From assembly GCF_013618865.1 (NCBI RefSeq), contig NZ_JABSOE010000002.1, forward strand, positions 62,001 to 126,000: 64,000 nucleotides of DNA, in the 5' to 3' direction. The position numbers were made by a program, and so were the translations under genes. This document shows, piece after piece, positions 17,091-27,137 of the stretch. Below the pieces are notes generated by a model, which did not search any database, was not told the DNA's origin, and saw only the letters and a program-made list of their open reading frames with translations. Positions within the stretch are counted from its first letter, which is position 1, and each line of letters opens with the position of its first letter. Source of the DNA: Phocaeicola faecicola (GTDB lineage: Bacteria; Bacteroidota; Bacteroidia; Bacteroidales; Bacteroidaceae).

Positions 17091-17786
17091 ATGAGAATCA
17101 GGAATATAAGTATCATATCAGCCGGTATTATAATGCTGTTGCTGCCTGTAAAGGCTTCCGCTTTCATAATACCCAAAGACCTGCCGACCATCGAAGCACT
17201 CATTGCCCTGCACAAGGCCATAAAGAAGGACGAGGACAAGGCTCTGACAAGGGTGGCCACAAGCTATGGCGAGCAGTCGCTCATTGAGAAGGGTGCGGAA
17301 AAGTTCAATGATGTCAGGACCACTCTGGATACAAGGCTGAACAATGCCTATTCATACCTGGTGCTGGCCGGTGCCATTTCTTCAACGGCCAACTCACTGT
17401 ATCAGCTGGTAACGGAATACAAGGACTTTACCGGTAATACTTTCAGTCATGTATCGAAGAAGCCTTTCGTTGCATGGTATTATGCCGATGCCAACGTGGC
17501 AATATCAAGGGAGATACAACACTGCTACAGACTGTATGCATCCGTAGCCGCTTCGGGGATAAACCTGATGAAGGCTTCCATGGATGAGAAACTGAATCTG
17601 GTAATGACACTGAAGGCTTCAATCGACAGGGCAAGGTATATAATAGACAATGCCAACCTGTATTGTTTCCTTGTCACGGACTGCGGATGGAAGCCGGACT
17701 ATATTTGGGAGATACTGAACTCCAATGTGAAGAATGAGATAGCTGAGCGTGTAATCAACAAATGGAATCAGGGATATGCAGGTTAG
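17091..17786 (+). CDS. Exported helical protein of the transfer operon
   Basis: A 231-residue protein with a signal peptide (MRIRNISIISAGIIMLLLPVKASA). The mature part is helical (ALIALHKAIKKDEDKALTRVA..., SSTANSLYQLVTEYKDF). An ATG at 17076 would add five residues. It overlaps the next gene by 11 bp. No family recognised. The cluster of three small exported proteins between traG and traJ suggests periplasmic parts of the secretion machinery, perhaps analogous to VirB5; this is inference from place and topology. Confidence 0.65.
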   Translation: MRIRNISIISAGIIMLLLPVKASAFIIPKDLPTIEALIALHKAIKKDEDKALTRVATSYGEQSLIEKGAEKFNDVRTTLDTRLNNAYSYLVLAGAISSTANSLYQLVTEYKDFTGNTFSHVSKKPFVAWYYADANVAISREIQHCYRLYASVAASGINLMKASMDEKLNLVMTLKASIDRARYIIDNANLYCFLVTDCGWKPDYIWEILNSNVKNEIAERVINKWNQGYAG

Positions 17787-18462
17787 AAGAATATTTACAA
17801 TAATCATGTGTCTGGCAGTATCATGTATCATATTTACATCCAATGCCCAAAGCATAGTCAGTGACAGTGAAAAGCAGAAGCAGTGGAAGTCTATGGAAAA
17901 CGGTCCGTGGGATTTTGCTCCTGACTGGTATTACTTTTTCCTGCATAAGAAATATTCCGGTGCGGAAATGTACTGGAAATGGGACTGGTTCAATTCCGGA
18001 TTCCGTGTCCGTTTCAAGGAACCCAAGTCTGATGTGAAACGTATCATGCCGGTACGTGTGACTGCCGAAGAGACACAGAGGCAGAAAATCAAGAAAGTGG
18101 AGAGTGAGCGCAAATATATCGAGGAACTGTATAAGGAAGAACTGGCAAGGGAGGCTGACAGAAATGTTGACCTGATGTATGCCACTTACAAGGACGAGTT
18201 CAACCGTATGCAGGACTGTATCACGGACGGACTGCTCTACTGTATGCAGAAGAGTGACGGCAAACTCCGCTATCAGGTGGACGAGCTGAGCCGCCAGAAT
18301 GAAATACTCTGTGCGGATATAGCCTATATACACAAAACCGGTGTCGGCTATGGACTGGAGAACGCCAAGCGGCAGAAGGCATACGAGGAAGCCAAATCCA
18401 GGATAGCAGAACTGGTCAACAGGACTGCACACCTTTGTGCCGTTGCCGCTACGCATTATTAG
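17776..18462 (+). CDS. Exported conjugation-operon protein of unknown function
   Basis: A 228-residue protein with an N-terminal signal peptide (IFTIIMCLAVSCIIFTSNAQ), a Trp/Tyr-rich segment (WDFAPDWYYFFLHKKYSGAEMYWKWDWF is too long to be chance hydrophobic sequence; about 45-73) and a long charged coiled-coil stretch (about 95-150). Cys pairs occur in QDCITDGLLYC and ILCADIA. Probably periplasmic, in the set of small exported proteins before traJ. I do not recognise a named family. Confidence 0.65.
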   Translation: MQVRRIFTIIMCLAVSCIIFTSNAQSIVSDSEKQKQWKSMENGPWDFAPDWYYFFLHKKYSGAEMYWKWDWFNSGFRVRFKEPKSDVKRIMPVRVTAEETQRQKIKKVESERKYIEELYKEELAREADRNVDLMYATYKDEFNRMQDCITDGLLYCMQKSDGKLRYQVDELSRQNEILCADIAYIHKTGVGYGLENAKRQKAYEEAKSRIAELVNRTAHLCAVAATHY

Positions 18463-18522
18463 ACATTCTCTATAATTGATAACAATTCAGGTAATAATAT
18501 TAAACAAATAATATAGTCAATC

Positions 18523-19650
18523 ATGAATCTACTGTTTATTCCGCTGACAATAGGACTTCCGGCCATTGACGAAAGTCTGGAAAAGCTGCTGACGGCCATG
18601 GAGACATTTCCCAATGTGGCCGTTCTCGGTGATGCCGTTTCAATGGCAAAGGCTCTCGGTCTGTGCCTGGCCCTATGTGTCGGTTCATACGAATGCTGGA
18701 TGATGATGCTCGGAAGGCGTGGTATGGATATCATGAAGCTGTTGCGCATCATCGGCATTTCCCTGTGTATTTCATCCTCTTCATGGATATGCTCGGCTTT
18801 GCAGGTTCCGGGAAAGAGTCTGGAGTCCGCTACATGGGCTATGGCCAAGGCAAAGAACAAGGAAGTGGCGGCCTTCGAGCTGAAGGTGGCACAGAAACAG
18901 AGTGAATATCTCGACAGGCTGAGAACCGTGCAGGACTCCATAGCCACGGCAAAGCAGGTGGCCGAAATCGGTCAGGATGCTGCCTGGTGGGACAAGCTGA
19001 TATATAATGTGGAGAATCTGGGCTCGACCATCAACAACTACGCCCAGAGGGCTGCCGTGGCAGCTGAGACGAAGGTCAGTGAATGGATAAACGATGTAAT
19101 ACGCTTTGTCGGCGAACTGGTTTTCCAGATGTCGTATTACGGGATGCTCGTGGCACAGAGGATTTTCATGGCCATCATGATGATATTCTGTCCGATCATG
19201 TTTGCCCTCTCGCTGGCACCGCCATGGAACTCGGCCTGGAGCCAGTGGATGTCCAAGTTCCTTTCCCTCTCGTTATGGGGATTCGTGACCTATATGTGTA
19301 TCTATTATATAGACTTCATCCTTCTTTATAACCTGCAGCAGGATCTGGTGGCATACGACCATCTGCTTCATGGCTCGGTCAACTCATGGGAACAGATTGG
19401 CGCACTGGGACTGCAGGGAATAGGCTCCAACTGTATGTATGCCATGGGTATGCTCGTGGGTGCCTATATCATACGCTTCGTTCCTGAAGTGGCATCATGG
19501 CTGATTCCGGGAGGTGTAAGCTCGGGTACGGGTTCCGTTGCCGGTTCGGCTGCAATGGGTATCACCACTACTGCAGGTGCCATGGCCGGAGGTGCAGCAG
19601 GTTCCGCCATGAAAGGAACTAGTTCGGCTGTCAAGTCATTAGTCAAATAA
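18523..19650 (+). CDS. traJ: Conjugative transposon protein TraJ (VirB6/TrbL-like)
   Basis: A 375-residue polytopic membrane protein. Hydrophobic segments lie around residues 45-65, 72-90, 212-240, 255-275 and 290-345, with a helical non-membrane region between about 100 and 200 (KEVAAFELKVAQKQSEYLDRL). The C-terminus is Gly/Ala/Thr-rich. This matches TraJ, the VirB6-like channel component of the inner membrane. The order traJ-traK-traL-traM-traN that follows supports the call. Confidence 0.85.
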   Translation: MNLLFIPLTIGLPAIDESLEKLLTAMETFPNVAVLGDAVSMAKALGLCLALCVGSYECWMMMLGRRGMDIMKLLRIIGISLCISSSSWICSALQVPGKSLESATWAMAKAKNKEVAAFELKVAQKQSEYLDRLRTVQDSIATAKQVAEIGQDAAWWDKLIYNVENLGSTINNYAQRAAVAAETKVSEWINDVIRFVGELVFQMSYYGMLVAQRIFMAIMMIFCPIMFALSLAPPWNSAWSQWMSKFLSLSLWGFVTYMCIYYIDFILLYNLQQDLVAYDHLLHGSVNSWEQIGALGLQGIGSNCMYAMGMLVGAYIIRFVPEVASWLIPGGVSSGTGSVAGSAAMGITTTAGAMAGGAAGSAMKGTSSAVKSLVK

Positions 19651-19669
19651 CTTCAAATCTTTTTACAAT

Positions 19670-20266
19670 ATGCTTATTGAATCCCTTGCACAGAAAACCA
19701 GACTGGCTATGATGACGGTATTTGCTGTAATCGGAGGCTGCACCGTCATCTGTGCCTTTACCATCTGGTGCTGCATTTCCCTGGTCAATGAGGAAAGGCA
19801 GCAGATTTATGTACTTGACGGAGACATTCCGTTTCTTGCCGAGCGTGCACGGCTGGAGGCCAACTTCACTATGGAGGCCAAGGCGCACATACAGCTGTTC
19901 CACCAGTATTTCTTCAATCTGCCGCCCGACAACGACTATATCAAATGGACGGTAGGGAAAGCAATGTATATGGCTGACGGAACCGCACTGAAACAGAAAC
20001 AGGCCATGGACGAGAACGGTTTCTACTCTGACATCATTTCCTCTTCGGCTGTCTGCACCATCATGTGTGACTCCATTCAGTTTGACGAACATGAACGGAA
20101 ATTCACCTATTACGGTACGCAACTTATCAAGCGCAGGACCAGGGACATCAGACGCTCGATGGTGACAACAGGTTACATCGAGTCCGTACCGAGGACAAGG
20201 AACAATCCGCACGGTCTGCTCATTACCGGCTGGAGGACTCTTGAAAATAAGGATTTGGACTATTGA
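19670..20266 (+). CDS. traK: Conjugative transposon protein TraK (VirB8-like)
   Basis: A 198-residue protein with one N-terminal membrane helix (TVFAVIGGCTVICAFTIWCCI) and a periplasmic domain. It contains EAKAHIQLFHQYFFNLPPDNDYI and a C-terminal RRSMVTTGYIESVPRTRNNPHG, features of TraK. It is the VirB8-like inner-membrane scaffold of the secretion channel. 19 bp downstream of traJ and 12 bp before the TraL-position gene. Confidence 0.88.
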   Translation: MLIESLAQKTRLAMMTVFAVIGGCTVICAFTIWCCISLVNEERQQIYVLDGDIPFLAERARLEANFTMEAKAHIQLFHQYFFNLPPDNDYIKWTVGKAMYMADGTALKQKQAMDENGFYSDIISSSAVCTIMCDSIQFDEHERKFTYYGTQLIKRRTRDIRRSMVTTGYIESVPRTRNNPHGLLITGWRTLENKDLDY

Positions 20267-20278
20267 TATACTGATATT

Positions 20279-20767
20279 ATGAAATCATTCAGAAAAAAGA
20301 TACAGGAAAGCCGTCTGAAAACGCATCTGCTTGTCAGGTCGTGGTTGCAGCCAAGGCTGGGTGCCATCGGAACAAGATACCGTCTGGCCGCAAGGATAAG
20401 ACTGGCCAACAGATGGGCGGCAAAGCATCCGAAAGCTACATTCGCAGGTGTGGCAGGGACACTGCTTCTGCTACTTGTCAGTACCGTTGCCATAGATTCC
20501 GGCAACGGAAAACAGAGTGAACCGGATGTCAGTTCGATTGCTGGTATGGAACCGGTGTTTCAGGGATTCCGTACCATCCAGGCAAACAAGGACATTCACC
20601 GCAGTGCATTGACGGACATGACGGTAAAGGGACAGTTACTGCATCATGAACTGGACTCCATGATTGCCATACCTGTAAAGAGCCGTGAGGATTCCTTGCG
20701 GATCATCCTCAAATACCGGCAGCTGGAAAATATAGTCAAATCCATTAAAAACAATGATAACCCATGA
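20279..20767 (+). CDS. TraL-position membrane protein
   Basis: A 162-residue protein with a strongly basic N-terminus (about 60 residues), a single membrane helix (ATFAGVAGTLLLLLVSTVAI) and a periplasmic tail with a heptad-like C-terminus. In CTnDOT-type operons a small membrane protein, TraL, lies between traK and traM, as here. Its stop overlaps the traM start by 4 bp (ATGA). Named by position and topology only. Confidence 0.6.
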   Translation: MKSFRKKIQESRLKTHLLVRSWLQPRLGAIGTRYRLAARIRLANRWAAKHPKATFAGVAGTLLLLLVSTVAIDSGNGKQSEPDVSSIAGMEPVFQGFRTIQANKDIHRSALTDMTVKGQLLHHELDSMIAIPVKSREDSLRIILKYRQLENIVKSIKNNDNP

Positions 20768-21975
20768 TTAAGATTAATTTCAAACAGCCCAAGTATATCT
20801 TTCCGCTGGTCATATTCGTTCCGCTGTGCGCACTGGTATACTTTGTGATGCAGACCTTCTCCGGCAGTGAGGAGACTGCCGGAACGGTAGCTACAGACCG
20901 TATCAACATGGAACTTCCCCAGGCCAATGCCGAGGAGGCCGGAGACAAGATGTATGAGATGTCCAGACATTTCGGTGACGAAGATGCCTTCACAGCCGTA
21001 AGCGGTATCGGGGAGGAAGAACAGAAGAAGGAGGAACTGGAACACGGCTACAGCGAGGAGGAGCTGAACCGTCTGGATGCAGCTGAAGCTGAAAGACAGC
21101 GGCAGCAAAGGGAGCTTGAAGAACTGGAGCGTTCCCTTGCAGAATCAAGAAAGCATATCAATGCATATGCTTACGGAAACGGTCCTTCGGGAAACGGTGA
21201 AACGGGTTACGGAGGTATGGGCTATTCCTCACAGGACGAGTTTGCACGTGACCTTGAAGAGATTCAGCGGAGGAGTTATGAACGGCAGAAGGCCATTGAA
21301 AGCGGACTGGGTATCAAAGACCCGGAAGCAGAGGAAGCGGAAAGAAAGCACAGGGCTGATTCCATAGCCAGAGTACGTCAGGAGGAAAGGGAACGCAACC
21401 GTCCGAGTCTGGTAATCAAGTCTGATGACACCAATGCCGACAGGTTCAATACGGTTACTGCTCCGGATGAATTTGCCGAGAACAAGCTGATACGTGCCAT
21501 GATTGACCAGACTACAAAGGCGCATGAAGGCACACGTCTGCGGTTCAAGCTTCTGGACGATGTGACGGTAAGCGGTACAAAGCTGAAAAAGGGAACTTAC
21601 CTCTATGGAACGGTAACAGGTTTCGGACAGCAGCGTGTAAGGGCTTCCATAACCAGTATCCTTGTCGGTGACAGGTTCATCAAGGTCAAGCTGTCCGTTT
21701 TTGACAATGACGGTATGGAAGGCTTCTATGTTCCTGAATCGGCTTTCAGGGATTTCATGAAGGATGCTGGTTCGAATACGGTACAGCAGAATATCAGTTT
21801 TGAATCCAGTGCCGGTTACGGTACAGGTATTTCTACAGAGGCCATTGCACTCCAGTCGCTGCAGAACATGTATAACTCTGCAACTTCTGCCATATCTTCC
21901 AATATCAGAAAGAACAAGGCAAAAATCAAGTACAATACCATCGTTTATCTGATAAACTCGGAGGATGCAAGATAA
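20764..21975 (+). CDS. traM: Conjugative transposon protein TraM (VirB10-like)
   Basis: A 403-residue protein: one N-terminal membrane helix (YIFPLVIFVPLCALVYFVM), a long Glu/Gln/Arg-rich periplasmic coiled-coil (about 75-235), and a conserved C-terminal domain with GTRLRFKLLDDV, LKKGTYLYGTVTGFGQQRV and DNDGMEGFYVPES. This is the TraM layout, the VirB10-like energy-sensing bridge across the envelope. Neighbours traK and traN fit. Confidence 0.9.
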   Translation: MIKINFKQPKYIFPLVIFVPLCALVYFVMQTFSGSEETAGTVATDRINMELPQANAEEAGDKMYEMSRHFGDEDAFTAVSGIGEEEQKKEELEHGYSEEELNRLDAAEAERQRQQRELEELERSLAESRKHINAYAYGNGPSGNGETGYGGMGYSSQDEFARDLEEIQRRSYERQKAIESGLGIKDPEAEEAERKHRADSIARVRQEERERNRPSLVIKSDDTNADRFNTVTAPDEFAENKLIRAMIDQTTKAHEGTRLRFKLLDDVTVSGTKLKKGTYLYGTVTGFGQQRVRASITSILVGDRFIKVKLSVFDNDGMEGFYVPESAFRDFMKDAGSNTVQQNISFESSAGYGTGISTEAIALQSLQNMYNSATSAISSNIRKNKAKIKYNTIVYLINSEDAR

Positions 21976-22025
21976 GTGCAGTTTTTCAATAAAATATTAA
22001 TGTCATCATCAAAATATAATAGAAT

Positions 22026-22913
22026 ATGAAAACCAGGATTATTCTGATAATATGTCTTATCACAGGCATAGCCGTACATCTGTCGGCAAACGAGAAGATA
22101 TACATCAACCGGGAAGTGACCACGCACATTGTCATGCCTGAGAACATCAAAATGGTGGATATTTCCACTACTAAAATTATAGGCAACCAGTGTACAGACA
22201 ACATCGTCCGCATCAAGCCTTATCTGGAGAATGATTCCATATCATCTGAAGGTTACAGCGAAAATGAACTGCTGGGTACACTAACCATTATTGGTGAGCG
22301 TCATATCGCCCAGTATGACATCCTCTATACCGAATCACCCAAATATGCTTCTACCATCTACAATGTATCTTACAATGAGACACAGTCCTATATCAATCCG
22401 GAGGTTTCCATGCCGATGGCTGAGATTGCACGATATGCCTGGGCTGTCTATGGAAGCAGAAGAAAGTTCAACCAGATTGTATCCAATAAAAACAGAATCA
22501 GGGCATACATCAACAATATATATTCCATCGGTGACTATTTCTTTCTGGACTATACACTGAAAAACAAGACCAGGATTGCATACGACATTGAGGAGATAAG
22601 GGTAAAACTTACTGACAAAAAGGAAACAAAGGCAACCAATTCACAGACCATAGAGCTTACTCCGGTATTCTCCATGAACAATACCCGTAAGTTCAGGAAG
22701 GACTACAGGAACGTGCTTGTACTTCCGAAGCTGACTTTCCCTGAAGAGAAGGTGCTCCGTCTGGAGATTTCCGAGAACCAGATTAGCGGACGTGTAGTGG
22801 TACTCACCATCGAGTATGAGGACATTCTCAATGCGGACGGCTTCGACTCGGATATTCTGGACGGTGCCGACTATTACCCCTACTATTATATTGATCATTC
22901 CATAAAAATATAG
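22026..22913 (+). CDS. traN: Conjugative transposon protein TraN (DUF4138, VirB9-like)
   Basis: A 295-residue protein with a signal peptide (IILIICLITGIAVHLSA). Motifs of the TraN/DUF4138 family are seen: YINREVTTHIVMPENIKMVDIS near the N-terminus and NIYSIGDYFFLDYTLKNKTRIAYDI in the middle. It is the VirB9-like periplasmic/outer-membrane core component. Three bp separate it from the next gene. Confidence 0.9.
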   Translation: MKTRIILIICLITGIAVHLSANEKIYINREVTTHIVMPENIKMVDISTTKIIGNQCTDNIVRIKPYLENDSISSEGYSENELLGTLTIIGERHIAQYDILYTESPKYASTIYNVSYNETQSYINPEVSMPMAEIARYAWAVYGSRRKFNQIVSNKNRIRAYINNIYSIGDYFFLDYTLKNKTRIAYDIEEIRVKLTDKKETKATNSQTIELTPVFSMNNTRKFRKDYRNVLVLPKLTFPEEKVLRLEISENQISGRVVVLTIEYEDILNADGFDSDILDGADYYPYYYIDHSIKI

Positions 22914-22916
22914 GCC

Positions 22917-23390
22917 ATGAAGAAGATTCTGTTCATTATGTTTTGCTCGGTTGCATTCATCGGTGCATCGGCACAGACCGGAAAGGTTTCCGTCAATGCC
23001 GGATTTCTTTTTCCAAGTACGCTGAATGCCACTTTGGGTTATGAGTATCCGCTTTCATACGGAAATGCGGTAGAAGTATATGGTGAGGTCGGGAATCACT
23101 GGCAGAAACCGGTATGTCACAATTTCTGGAAAGGATATTTCTGGGATGGCAGTATAGTCTATAAGCACCGTCTGGCACGGTATAAGAACGGCATGATGCG
23201 CCTTCGTCTGGGGCCTCAGTTCGGTGCGGTACAGAAGAAGTTCTTCTTCGGACTGGAGGCCGGATTTGAATACAGCTATGTGTTCCGCAGCGGACTGGAG
23301 TTTTCAATAATCCAGAAGAACAATGTGAACTTCCTGCATGGGGATACCTTCCGCAACGGTCTGCTGTTGGGTATAAAGATTCCTTTCTGA
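22917..23390 (+). CDS. traO: TraO-like outer-membrane protein
   Basis: A 157-residue protein with a signal peptide (ILFIMFCSVAFIGASAQ) and alternating strands ending in Phe (LLLGIKIPF), as in small beta-barrels. Position after traN and the overall type match TraO, a conjugation-specific outer-membrane protein of Bacteroidetes elements. It contains two Trp/Lys-rich loops (NHWQKPVCHNFWKGYFWDG). Confidence 0.7.
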   Translation: MKKILFIMFCSVAFIGASAQTGKVSVNAGFLFPSTLNATLGYEYPLSYGNAVEVYGEVGNHWQKPVCHNFWKGYFWDGSIVYKHRLARYKNGMMRLRLGPQFGAVQKKFFFGLEAGFEYSYVFRSGLEFSIIQKNNVNFLHGDTFRNGLLLGIKIPF

Positions 23391-23410
23391 CAATATAAAT
23401 TTTACGGCGT

Positions 23411-25720
23411 ATGGCATTTGAGGAGACAAGGGAACAGCAGCAGATGTACAACTACTTCAGGAGCTGCATCTATATCTTTCTGATTATTGAAATCATCATG
23501 AATCTGCCTGTTACGGCAGACAACAGGGTTATGCAGTTCGTACTCGACCTGCTGGCACGGTTCAGGGTATTCAATTCCGTATCGGGATGCAAGGTGGCCG
23601 AACTGATATGCATATGTATTGTCTGTATCGGTACAAAAGCAGAAAAGTCCCTGAAGTTCAATGTAAGGACAATGGTTATCTATCCGGTACTGGCCGGCCT
23701 GACTCTTGTGGGGCTTTGTTTTGTATTTCATGGCATGAGTTTCGGATTCAGCTGGCTGGGATTTCCGGCCAACAGGCTTATGTATGCAGTCTGTTCGGTA
23801 GTCGGTACCATGCTGGTACATCAGGGACTGGACGGTATTGCCAAGTATTACAACTACAAGGTTGGTGAGGACCGTTTCAACTTTGAGAACGAATCGTTCC
23901 AGCAGTCTGAAACACTGGTCAGCAATGATTATTCGGTGAACATTCCGATGATATACTACTGGAAGAAAAAGATGCACAGGGGATGGATCAATATCATCAA
24001 TCCGTTCCGTGGCACAATTGTACTGGGTACACCGGGTTCCGGTAAGTCTTTCGGTATCATTGACCCGTTCATCAGGCAGCATTCAGCAAAGGGATTTGCC
24101 ATGATGGTATATGATTTCAAGTATCCGACACTGGCCAAGACGCTTTTCTATCAGTACTGCAAGAACCGCAAGGCAGGCAAACTGCCTCAGAACTGCGGAT
24201 TCCGTACCATCAACTTTACTGATGTGGAATACTCCAACCGCATCAATCCGATTCAGCGGAAATATATCCCGGATCTGGCTGCAGCTTCCGAAACAGCGGC
24301 TACTCTTTTGGCCTCACTCAACAAGGGAGGTGGAGAGAAGAAGGGCGGTTCGGAAGCCTTCTTCACCAACTCTGCGGAAAACTTCCTGGCTGCCATCATC
24401 TATTTCTTTGTAAACTTCCATCCGGTCGGATTCAGGAACGGCAAGAAACTGAAGCGTTTCATATCACTGGAGGGAAAGAAACTGGAGATTGTCATACGCA
24501 ACTGGGATGACTTCAATGCCATCGACAAGGACGGCAATGTGGTACTTGATTTCGTGGATGAGAACGGCAATGACGTATCGACTGACGAGGACCGTATGTT
24601 TGTGGACCTGAACGGATACAGTTATAAGGACAGGACCGGCAGGAAGATTCTGATTCAGAGGTGCTGGTATGAGGACGAACATGGCAATGAGGTGGAACCG
24701 GATACCGTAACCGGAGAGTTTTCGGATATGCCGCATGTGCTTTCATTTCTTGGGAGACCATACGACCAGGTATTCAATATCCTGATGCAGGATGACAGGA
24801 TTGCTTCGCTGATGGCTCCTTTCAAGAGTGCATACGAGAATAAGGCGAATGACCAGCTGGAAGGTATGGTCGGTACGCTTCGTGTGAACGCCGCACGTCT
24901 TGTTTCTCCGGAAGCTTACTGGGTATTCACCGGGGATGATTTCGACCTGAAGATTTCTGACAAGGCTAATCCGAGCTATCTGGTAATAGCCAATGACCCG
25001 GAAAAGGAACAGGTTATCGGCTCGCTCAATGCCTTGGTTCTGAACCGTCTGATTACAAGGGTAAACTCAAAAGGTAATATTCCGGTGAGCATCATCGTGG
25101 ATGAGCTTCCGACACTGTACTTTCACAAGATAGACCGTCTTATCGGTACGGCCCGTTCCAACAAGGTTGCCGTAACTTTAGGTTTCCAGGAGCTTCCACA
25201 GCTGGAAGCTGACTATGGCAAGGTCGGTATGCAGAAGATTATCACCACCTGCGGTAATATCTTCATGGGTGCGGCACGTAACAAGGAGACGCTGGAGTGG
25301 GCACAGAATGATGTGTTCGGAAAGGCAAAGCAGACTTCACGTTCCATTTCCATCAACGACCACAAGGTATCAACCACAATCTCTGAGAAGATGGACTTTC
25401 TGGTTCCTGCAGCCAAGATTGCGGATATGGCAACAGGCTGGCTGGCCGGACAGGCGGCACGTGACTTTACGGCTACCGATGACAGTATGCTTGACCATTT
25501 TGACATCGAACAGTCGGAAGAATTCAAGACCACAAAGTATTTCTGCAAGACGCACTTTGACATGAAGAAGATTAAGGACGAGGAAAAGCACTATGTTTCT
25601 CTTCCTAAAATATATGAGTTCAAGAATGACAAAGAGAAGGAAATCCTGCTGAACCGTAACTTCAAGCGTGTGAACCAGGAAGTGGAGGATATGGTAAAGG
25701 AACTTCTCGGTATCAGCTAA
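23411..25720 (+). CDS. Type IV coupling protein (VirD4/TraG-like ATPase)
   Basis: A 769-residue coupling protein that links the relaxase-DNA complex to the secretion channel. It has N-terminal membrane helices (about 19-35, 58-78, 90-110, 120-140), Walker A GTPGSGKS near residue 207, an acidic Gly/Asp-rich insertion (about 350-440), Walker B IIVDELPTLYF near residue 561, and a C-terminal VirD4 signature (LIGTARSNKVAVTLGFQELPQLE). It is the last intact gene of the transfer operon. In CTnDOT the equivalent gene (mobC) lies in the mobilization module; here it sits with the secretion genes. Confidence 0.92.
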   Translation: MAFEETREQQQMYNYFRSCIYIFLIIEIIMNLPVTADNRVMQFVLDLLARFRVFNSVSGCKVAELICICIVCIGTKAEKSLKFNVRTMVIYPVLAGLTLVGLCFVFHGMSFGFSWLGFPANRLMYAVCSVVGTMLVHQGLDGIAKYYNYKVGEDRFNFENESFQQSETLVSNDYSVNIPMIYYWKKKMHRGWINIINPFRGTIVLGTPGSGKSFGIIDPFIRQHSAKGFAMMVYDFKYPTLAKTLFYQYCKNRKAGKLPQNCGFRTINFTDVEYSNRINPIQRKYIPDLAAASETAATLLASLNKGGGEKKGGSEAFFTNSAENFLAAIIYFFVNFHPVGFRNGKKLKRFISLEGKKLEIVIRNWDDFNAIDKDGNVVLDFVDENGNDVSTDEDRMFVDLNGYSYKDRTGRKILIQRCWYEDEHGNEVEPDTVTGEFSDMPHVLSFLGRPYDQVFNILMQDDRIASLMAPFKSAYENKANDQLEGMVGTLRVNAARLVSPEAYWVFTGDDFDLKISDKANPSYLVIANDPEKEQVIGSLNALVLNRLITRVNSKGNIPVSIIVDELPTLYFHKIDRLIGTARSNKVAVTLGFQELPQLEADYGKVGMQKIITTCGNIFMGAARNKETLEWAQNDVFGKAKQTSRSISINDHKVSTTISEKMDFLVPAAKIADMATGWLAGQAARDFTATDDSMLDHFDIEQSEEFKTTKYFCKTHFDMKKIKDEEKHYVSLPKIYEFKNDKEKEILLNRNFKRVNQEVEDMVKELLGIS

Positions 25721-25767
25721 ACATATAGCCTATGAATATGACCTTAAAACCGGCATTCGGACTTAGC

Positions 25768-27137
25768 GGTACTGTCCAAAATTTTGTGTAAATGGAAACA
25801 GGATTCAGTTGTAAGTTTGTTCTTATATCTGGATTCTGTTTTCAAATATAAGCATAAACTGGTTCATAATCAATCCCCAGTTTGAAATAGGCATTGTCCA
25901 TTTCTTTTCAATCTCCATAAGTGAAAGATACACGGTCTTTTTTACGGCATCGTCCGACGGGAATGAAAGCTTTGATTTGGTGTACTTTCTGATTTTTCCG
26001 TTCAGATTCTCAATAAGATTTGTGGTATAGATTATTTTCCTGATTTCCAATGGGAACTGGAAGAAAACAGTCAGATCATCCCAGTTGTTTCTCCATGAAA
26101 GTATGGCGTATGGATACTTTCCTCCCCATTTCTTTTCCAGATTGTCAAGTTCTGCGGCAGCAACTTCCTTATTAGGTGCATTGTAGATATTCTTCATATC
26201 CGCCGTAAACTCTTTCTTATCCTTATAAACGACATATTTACAGGAGTTCCTGATCTGATGTACCACACAGATCTGAGTGGATGACTGGGGGAATACGGTA
26301 CGGATGGTATCTGTAAATCCATTCAGATTGTCAGTACAGGTAATCAGTATATCCTGCACTCCACGAGCCTTCAAGTCGGTCAGGACACCCATCCAGAAAG
26401 AGGAACTTTCCGATTTGCCGACCCACATGCCAAGGACTTCCTTCAGGCCGTTCTGTTTCAGACCGACACAAAGATAGACGGTCTTGTTTATAATCTTGCC
26501 GTTATCCCGTACCTTGAAGACGATACCATCCATCCAGACTATCAGATAGACCGGATCCAGAGGACGGTTCTGCCATTCCTGCGCAGCCTGGCTTACCTTG
26601 TTTGTAATAATGGAAATAGCTGATGTAGAGAGCTCTATTTCATAAATCTCACGCATCTCCTCCTCTATATCGGAAACACTCATTCCTTTGGCATACAGGG
26701 AGATAACAAGCTTCTCTATAGAAAGTCCCCGGCTTTCATGCTTGGGGACTGCTATCGGTTCAAACTGCCCGTTGCGGTCACGCGGAATGGAGATGACAGA
26801 CTCTCCATGTCCGGTCTGAATTTTCTTCGGATAACTGCCATTCCGGGAGTTGCCGGTGTTGTTCCCTGCCACGGAATTCTTCTCATACCCCAAATGGGCA
26901 TCCATCTCACCTTCAAGCATCTTTTCCAATACCTGCGCATGCAACTGATTCAGAAACCTGCTCACATCCGCTTCTGTCTTGAACTGGCTAAGGAACTCCT
27001 TGCTTAATACCTCATCAGGCACTACTTGATTCTTTTCTTTCATAATCTTTTTCATTTGGTAAATGTATAAAATAAAAAATACGGAACTCGATTTTGAATC
27101 CCGTATTTTCCATTTACACAAAATATTTTATAGTGCC
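25768..27137 (-). mobile_element. IS256-family insertion sequence, complete
   Basis: 1370 bp bounded by inverted repeats of about 28 bp (GGTACTGTCC...TTTTGTGTAAATGG on the left; the right end inward reads GGCACTATAA...TTTTGTGTAAATGG). It is flanked by a perfect 8-bp target duplication, gacttagc, at 25760-25767 and 27138-27145. Removing the IS and one duplication restores the traX frame. It carries one intact transposase on the minus strand. Confidence 0.93.
25823..27055 (-). CDS. IS256/Mutator-family transposase
   Basis: A DDE transposase of about 410 residues. Catalytic residues are visible in [23 protein letters not shown] and [13 protein letters not shown], the arrangement of the Mutator/IS256 family. 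Also seen is [13 protein letters not shown], the family's conserved C..H motif. The frame stays open to 27121, but that would read through the inverted repeat, so the ATG at 27055 ([10 protein letters not shown]) or 27043 is more likely. The frame is intact. Confidence 0.92.
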   Translation of the reverse strand: MKKIMKEKNQVVPDEVLSKEFLSQFKTEADVSRFLNQLHAQVLEKMLEGEMDAHLGYEKNSVAGNNTGNSRNGSYPKKIQTGHGESVISIPRDRNGQFEPIAVPKHESRGLSIEKLVISLYAKGMSVSDIEEEMREIYEIELSTSAISIITNKVSQAAQEWQNRPLDPVYLIVWMDGIVFKVRDNGKIINKTVYLCVGLKQNGLKEVLGMWVGKSESSSFWMGVLTDLKARGVQDILITCTDNLNGFTDTIRTVFPQSSTQICVVHQIRNSCKYVVYKDKKEFTADMKNIYNAPNKEVAAAELDNLEKKWGGKYPYAILSWRNNWDDLTVFFQFPLEIRKIIYTTNLIENLNGKIRKYTKSKLSFPSDDAVKKTVYLSLMEIEKKWTMPISNWGLIMNQFMLIFENRIQI